Shown piece by piece: positions 59,272 through 64,000 of a DNA stretch of 64,000 bases; within the stretch, counting starts at the first letter, position 1, and each line of letters opens with the position of its first letter. Under the pieces are notes generated by a model that worked only from the letters and a program-made list of their open reading frames with translations, was not told where the DNA came from and made no database searches. The stretch lies in assembly GCA_021234155.1 (NCBI GenBank), contig JAJEKV010000002.1:38803841-38867840 (forward strand). The letters are read 5' to 3'. The DNA comes from Isoetes taiwanensis (lineage: Eukaryota; Streptophyta; Lycopodiopsida; Isoetales; Isoetaceae). The position numbers and the translations under genes are program-made.

Positions 59272-59462
59272 ATTAGGTTTGTTATTTTTATTTTTTATTT
59301 TTTTATGTTGAGCAATTTTTTCTTATTGCTTGATCTAAATCATTGAGGAGAAGCCACATTTTCGGGGAGATGGGCGAGGAGATCCGATCGTAATATGTTT
59401 AGCGATTGCCACATCCGGTATCAGGGATTAGAGCACAAGTTGTGCTTTTCCTTCCACCTTGA

Positions 59463-60071
59463 ATGGTAGATGGGGAGCTCAGATCTACAAGAAACACTAG
59501 AGCTTATGGCTCGGTACCTTCAACAAGGGGCGAAGGCGCGCAGGCTTACTTACAGGGGCATGATGAAATTCCCTGGCAAAGATGCCATGACCAATTTCAG
59601 ACTGGTGCTAGATTCAGACCCGGAAGCTACTTTTCTCAAGCCCATACAATACAAAGAGCATGTAGTACTGCAGTAGACATGCTCTGCCAGCATACTTATG
59701 AAGAGGAACTTGACCAGGGCATGCGGATTGTGTCTTCAGTTAGGCTTTTTCTTTATTTTGTGCATCGCCAGAACCAGTTACTGCAAGCAGCAATTGTAAT
59801 TGGGGTGAAGGAGGAGAGCATTCTTCATTTTCTTCCGCTCTCTGCAGAAGGCCTTTCTCGATTTGCATTTCCTTCTTCCAATTCCAGTCTTAATGATATG
59901 AATGCCTATCCATGGTTGGAGGTTCTTCCTCCCAAAAATACCCCTCCTCTTGCGCCTGCTCCTCATCAAAGTTTAAAGGAAGGAAGACGGTTTTACAATA
60001 TAGCGGAAAGTTTCCAAACACAAAAGAAAACCACAGAAACCCTGTACAATGTGTCTCTACCACTGGGATGA
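59463..60071 (+). CDS. Copy 2 of the unrecognised 202-codon frame
   Basis: The same length as 15625-16233. It differs at about residues 22-37 and near residue 107, where copy 2 has CTGCAAGCAG and copy 1 lacks the CTG and CAG. An intact frame in both copies of an otherwise noisy repeat is notable but could reflect local polishing. Confidence 0.3.
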   Translation: MVDGELRSTRNTRAYGSVPSTRGEGAQAYLQGHDEIPWQRCHDQFQTGARFRPGSYFSQAHTIQRACSTAVDMLCQHTYEEELDQGMRIVSSVRLFLYFVHRQNQLLQAAIVIGVKEESILHFLPLSAEGLSRFAFPSSNSSLNDMNAYPWLEVLPPKNTPPLAPAPHQSLKEGRRFYNIAESFQTQKKTTETLYNVSLPLG

Positions 60072-60169
60072 AAAAACCCCCCAATTGGGAGGAAAAACCC
60101 TTGTAGTAGGCGTTGAGAGCCCTATTTGGGCGCTTTCAATTCCTGTCTTTGTGAGGGACTCCACGGCGG

Positions 60170-61890
60170 TGGAGACTTGCTTGAGAATGTAGGGGCGCAA
60201 GACATGCCACCATTGGCGAAGCGGCGGTTGATGGTGCTATCTCGAGCATACGAGATCGGCATGAGCTGCTTTCGGATGTGTGCATATCTTTGGGCATTCT
60301 GTAGAGCATGGTGTTCATCTTCTACTATGCATGTGGCAAAGCGGCATAATCTCTCATGTAGGGGGATTCCACGCCCTCCATCGCATTACCCGGTATTTGT
60401 CTCAATTGCGAGATGGTGGGACCTGTCCTTATTGCAGCTATAGCTCTTCGTTTCTTGGTGGAGATCGTGTCTTCAAATCTTGGTGGGGGCCGTGTTCAGC
60501 GACGGATTGACCTGTGTGTGGTAGTGCTCTGTTTTTGGGCTTTGCAAGAGTGGGAGCATCCACAGAGAGGCAACAAAACGCACATTCAAATGCGGCTCCT
60601 GCTCGCTTAATATCGACATATCCATAATGTGTTGATAGTCTATGGACCATCTTGCAAACCATCCCTACAATGCTCTTGCCATACTCTCTTGAGACGTTGC
60701 GGCCCTTGTGCCAATAGCGAGCAGGGGAGGAAGGCGTTGTGCATCCATTTAGTCAACCTTATGGAAATCGCAAGGTACTGCGCGCCAGCATATCTTTGCG
60801 GGGCCAAAAGCGATCTCATCTGACAAAATTGGATAAGGCACGTGCCCTTGATGCCTAGGGCGTATGTCGGGGCAATCCTTACGCACCCTCTCTAGCTTAT
60901 CCCAAGTACCCTTGCTAATCAGCCCCCCGGACCTCTACCTCATCTGGCGATCGGGTTCCCGAGTGCTCGGAGCAGGTGTGCTTTTGCGTGCCCAATGGCG
61001 AGAGATCTATTCTATACTTGACTATTCTGCATTGCATACGGGGCTTTCCATCCAGTGACCCTTCTTTCTACATAGTCATCCCATAGCATGTTAGCGAGAA
61101 ATCGATTCCCGGATACTTAAAGGTCCTTACAACTTCCATCCTTTGTCCTCTGTAATAGAAGTCCGGGATATCATGATCTTGTGAGCGGGATTAACAGCGA
61201 CTTGTTTTACATTGGTTGGTATCATTCTGCTATGTCCACGAAATTGACTAAGAGCATCCAAATGTTCCACGCATACGGGCCGTATGGGATAATAAGCCCG
61301 GATCGTCTGCATAGAGCAATTTGTTTTTCTTGTATATGCCTCACGGCAACCTGGGACCCACCACCTCCATGTTCTTGTATCGGTCTCCAACTTGTCAATA
61401 TAGAGTCAAAAGCGTTGGAGATAGCGGGCATCCACTGTTTAACACCTATGGTGTTGTTCACGCTGTGGTGATGCGGCGAGCAAAGTGGCATATATTACGT
61501 CATCTGGTAGGTAGATGGCATTCTGCAAATCCTATGGGACATGTAGCTCATAGCGTTGCCCCAACAAAGTCCCAGAGGGACCGTATCATATCTTAGATCT
61601 TAAAATCTAATAAAACTTGACAATACAAATCACGCCGTGCATTACGGCTAGCTTCCATAAGGATTATGAGAGTAAAAATATGATCACTCTTGGAGTGGGC
61701 AGGCGAAAAATTTGCTGGCCAAGCGTGACGCACTCTCGATTTCCTCCGCCCATTGCGTTAACTTCTTCTCCGACACACACGCTAGAAGTTTTCGCATAAC
61801 GGGCTCACCATGATCATACGGTAGTTGGTGGAGTCATCCACTGCTTCCGTCTTATGAATAGGGGTGGCGGCGACATCGAGTTGAAGTGAG
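60170..61890 (-). mobile_element. 3' half of the second LINE, copy 2
   Basis: The counterpart of 16330-18062. Frames are shorter, but the catalytic box reads Tyr-Ala-Asp-Asp here (about 61300-61312), where copy 1 reads Tyr-Arg-Asp-Asp. It adjoins the same flanking sequence on both sides as copy 1. Confidence 0.7.
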
Positions 61891-62576
61891 CAAAGCAAAA
61901 AGGAAAATGGCTATGGCATTTTTTCACCATCGAGCACTGCTTTGCCTTCTTTTGTGTGAAGGACCCCATCTTTTGCTTCATTTTGCTTCCATCGAAGGTA
62001 GTTTGATTTACTTACATGATTGAGTTCGGTTTAGTTAAAGTAATTTGATGGAGTCCGGTTTGCAAAGGAGCTACGACTATGGCAATTACGGGCTTGGGGC
62101 ATTTCTATTAGTGCTTCTAAAATGCCTCTGTTGCCCAAGTTTCCGTGGGTCCGATCATATCATCTCCTTCAATAAATCTTTGCGGATACAAGTAGATATT
62201 TCTTACGCTAAAAAATAGTGACTTATCTTCTTATTAAGCCCACTTTTGAAGAGAAATGCTCAAAGTATGGCGCTTTCATCGTCTCTCAATTTGAAGAAGC
62301 TAGCTGGTTGTATATGCATCCTCAAGGAAGTTCAAATCCTGATAGCATAGCATGTCTTTGGCAAATGCATTTAACATGGAAGGTTGTGGCATGCACATTT
62401 GGAGCACATGGGTATGATGTCGTAGTATTATATCTTGATCTTTGGGTTCCCTTGGTGTGGTTGTAACAAACGCACCAGTTGTAACAAATGCAAATATGAT
62501 GTTGTGGTTGAAATGCTTGGAATAAAGATGCAGAGAAGCATTTAGCTCATACCCAACTATTGCTAATTAAGAATAA

Positions 62577-63438
62577 GAGAAAACTACCAAAATACCCCTA
62601 TGAGTTTATGTAATTACCAAAATGCCTTTATGAGTTTCAAAATTACCAAAATGCCCCTGGCTCAACTAAATACACTGTATAAAATAAACATACAAACAAA
62701 TTACCCCTACACACCAAACTTAATTAGCAAAATACCATTGTATATCAATTTTGATCAACCTACACCAAACTAATCACCAAAATGCCCTACACACCAAACT
62801 TAATTACCAAAATGCCTCCTACATACCAAACTTAATTACCAAAATGGCCTTGCATACTTATCATACTCAATCTGTACTAAATGCCTCAAGAATAGAAGTT
62901 TAAATTCAACAAAGAGATTACAAAAGTCACAATCGTCACTTAATTGGAACCCTACAACTACATGCATTGTCTCTTCCAGTACACCTTCTATAAAGACATT
63001 CCTCTTATCTACATCTTCTTCTCCTGCACGCATGCATTTAGGTTTTGGACATCCAAGAGGTCTGCGCGTGGCTGGTGGTAACATGCCTTCAATAGCATCA
63101 TCATGTGCTAAAACTACAAGAAATACTGGCTTCTTGTAAGTGTCACAACAAGACTGTGTAGGGGTATTTTGGTAATTAAATTTGACGTATAGGGCATTTT
63201 GGTAATGATCAAAATTGTTATGTAATGCCATTTTGATAATTAAGTTTTGTGTGTAAGGGTATTTTGGTAATTAAGTTTGGTGTATAGAGGTATTTTAGTA
63301 ATTAAGTTTGGTGTCTAGGGGCAAATTGGTAATTTATCTGTATATTTATTTGAGTCAGGGGCATTTTGGTAATTTTGAAACTCATAAGGGCATTTTGGTA
63401 ATTACATAAACTCATAGGGGTATTTTGGTAGTTTTCCC
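62577..63438. mobile_element. Mutator-like element, copy 2
   Basis: 862 bases, the same length as copy 1, with the same terminal repeats and the TAAGAATAA duplication on both sides (62568-62576 and 63439-63447). The internal 131-codon minus-strand frame (62836-63231) is identical in length. This stretch has few CHG sites and is almost error-free. Confidence 0.85.
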
Positions 63439-64000
63439 TAAGAATAATATGCAATTTCAAGACCAAAATTCCATGATATGGGTAAATAAGAAACAACTTG
63501 AATCATATGCCAGATTCATCAAAATGGATAGGATTTGAAAAGTGATCACAAGGAGAGGCATTATTATTTAGGTTCAAGCTTTGGAAATTGCATGGGCCTC
63601 ATTGTTTTAAGTCTATACTAAAGGCATTGCAATGCAACATAGATTTCACTAGTCATTGCAATTTCAGAACCGAATTTCTAACTCAACAAATTGTTCGACG
63701 TTAATGCTCCCTTGCTCGCAGGCACTCGCATGCTGTGGATTCTGTTCACTTCGAGAGTGATCCATAGAAACATCAACTTGAGTGCCTTGGACATTACCTC
63801 CAAGAATGGCTTTATTTCTAGATAGATCAATAATTAGGTTATCATTGGCCGAAGTTGATTCCCTCTTCATTGAAAGAGTAGCGATTTCGGATAACCCGAT
63901 TTAGGACCAAGCCACTCCGACAAGTTCTAAGAAAAGTTCTAAGAGCATATTAGGTGCTAATATATTGAACTTAAAAAATTGATATACAACTTTTTGATGG

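Larger units (their letters stand above)
43798..64000 (+). repeat. Large direct repeat, copy 2 (noisier)
   Basis: This is the second copy of 1-20181 and is cut by the window end. It aligns throughout, with a dense scatter of 1-3 base differences, mostly where copy 1 has CTG or CAG. Nearly clean stretches lie at about 48240-49150, 59460-60110 and 62240-63880. Real-looking differences also exist: a 39-bp insertion near 48427, a 22-bp unit present three times at 45665-45730 but once in copy 1, and several C-to-T or G-to-A changes inside the clean blocks. Open frames seen in copy 1 are fragmented here. The gene-free stretches of this copy mirror those described for copy 1. Confidence 0.95.

Noticed and set aside
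1-64000. Circular molecule or viral concatemer as the source of the 43.8-kb offset
   Set aside because: The content is intron-bearing plant gene fragments and nested nuclear transposons, with no replication genes; duplication or assembly is simpler.
1-64000. tRNA, rRNA or riboswitch genes
   Set aside because: No tRNA A/B-box pair, rRNA block or riboswitch consensus was seen on either strand by eye; a covariance-model scan was not possible.

Overview
The window looks like nuclear DNA of a land plant, and most of it is transposable element. The evidence is GT-AG introns, gene fragments resembling plant RRP42 (RNA exosome) and AAE15/16 (plastid acyl-ACP synthetase), a Mutator-like element with a 9-bp target duplication, a Ty3/gypsy retrotransposon, two kinds of LINE, and an error pattern that tracks CHG sites, the plant-specific methylation context. 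A fern-like or other large repeat-rich genome fits the LINE types, but that is only an impression.

Layout. Positions 1-20181 recur in the same orientation at 43798-64000, an offset of 43.8 kb, and both ends of the repeat are cut by the window. The repeated block holds, in order: a decayed RRP42-like gene on the minus strand (about 1-1.1 kb); an unrecognised but well-preserved 185-codon ORF (4731-5288); a perfect palindrome followed by a GGGCGAT-type minisatellite (7.3-7.5 kb); a long plus-strand LINE with its own TATA promoter, a Cys-rich first ORF, 5' monomers, a coiled-coil/RNA-binding ORF1, a broken endonuclease-RT ORF2 and a (TATC)5 tail (8.25-15.43 kb); an unrecognised 202-codon ORF (15.6-16.2 kb); the 3' half of a second LINE on the minus strand (16.3-18.06 kb); and an 862-bp Mutator-like element (18758-19619).

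The single-copy middle (20182-43797) holds the 5' half of a minus-strand LINE (25.57-22.14 kb), short unrecognised ORFs (27-28.7 kb), an AAE15/16-like pseudogene of five exons (29.6-31.65 kb), a degraded minus-strand Ty3/gypsy element in the order gag-RT-RNase H-integrase (about 41.3-34.9 kb), and a small-intron gene or gene relic I cannot name (41.37-43.38 kb).

The most important observation is about sequence quality. The two copies differ mostly at CTG/CAG sites, where one copy reads CG, CGG or ACG. Some short blocks are nearly clean and show a few real transitions, a 39-bp indel and a 22-bp VNTR. The most economical reading is two diverged templates (alleles or a recent tandem duplicate), at least one under-polished and carrying methylation-linked long-read errors. 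Many frameshifts here are therefore probably not biological, and pseudogene calls should be read with that in mind.
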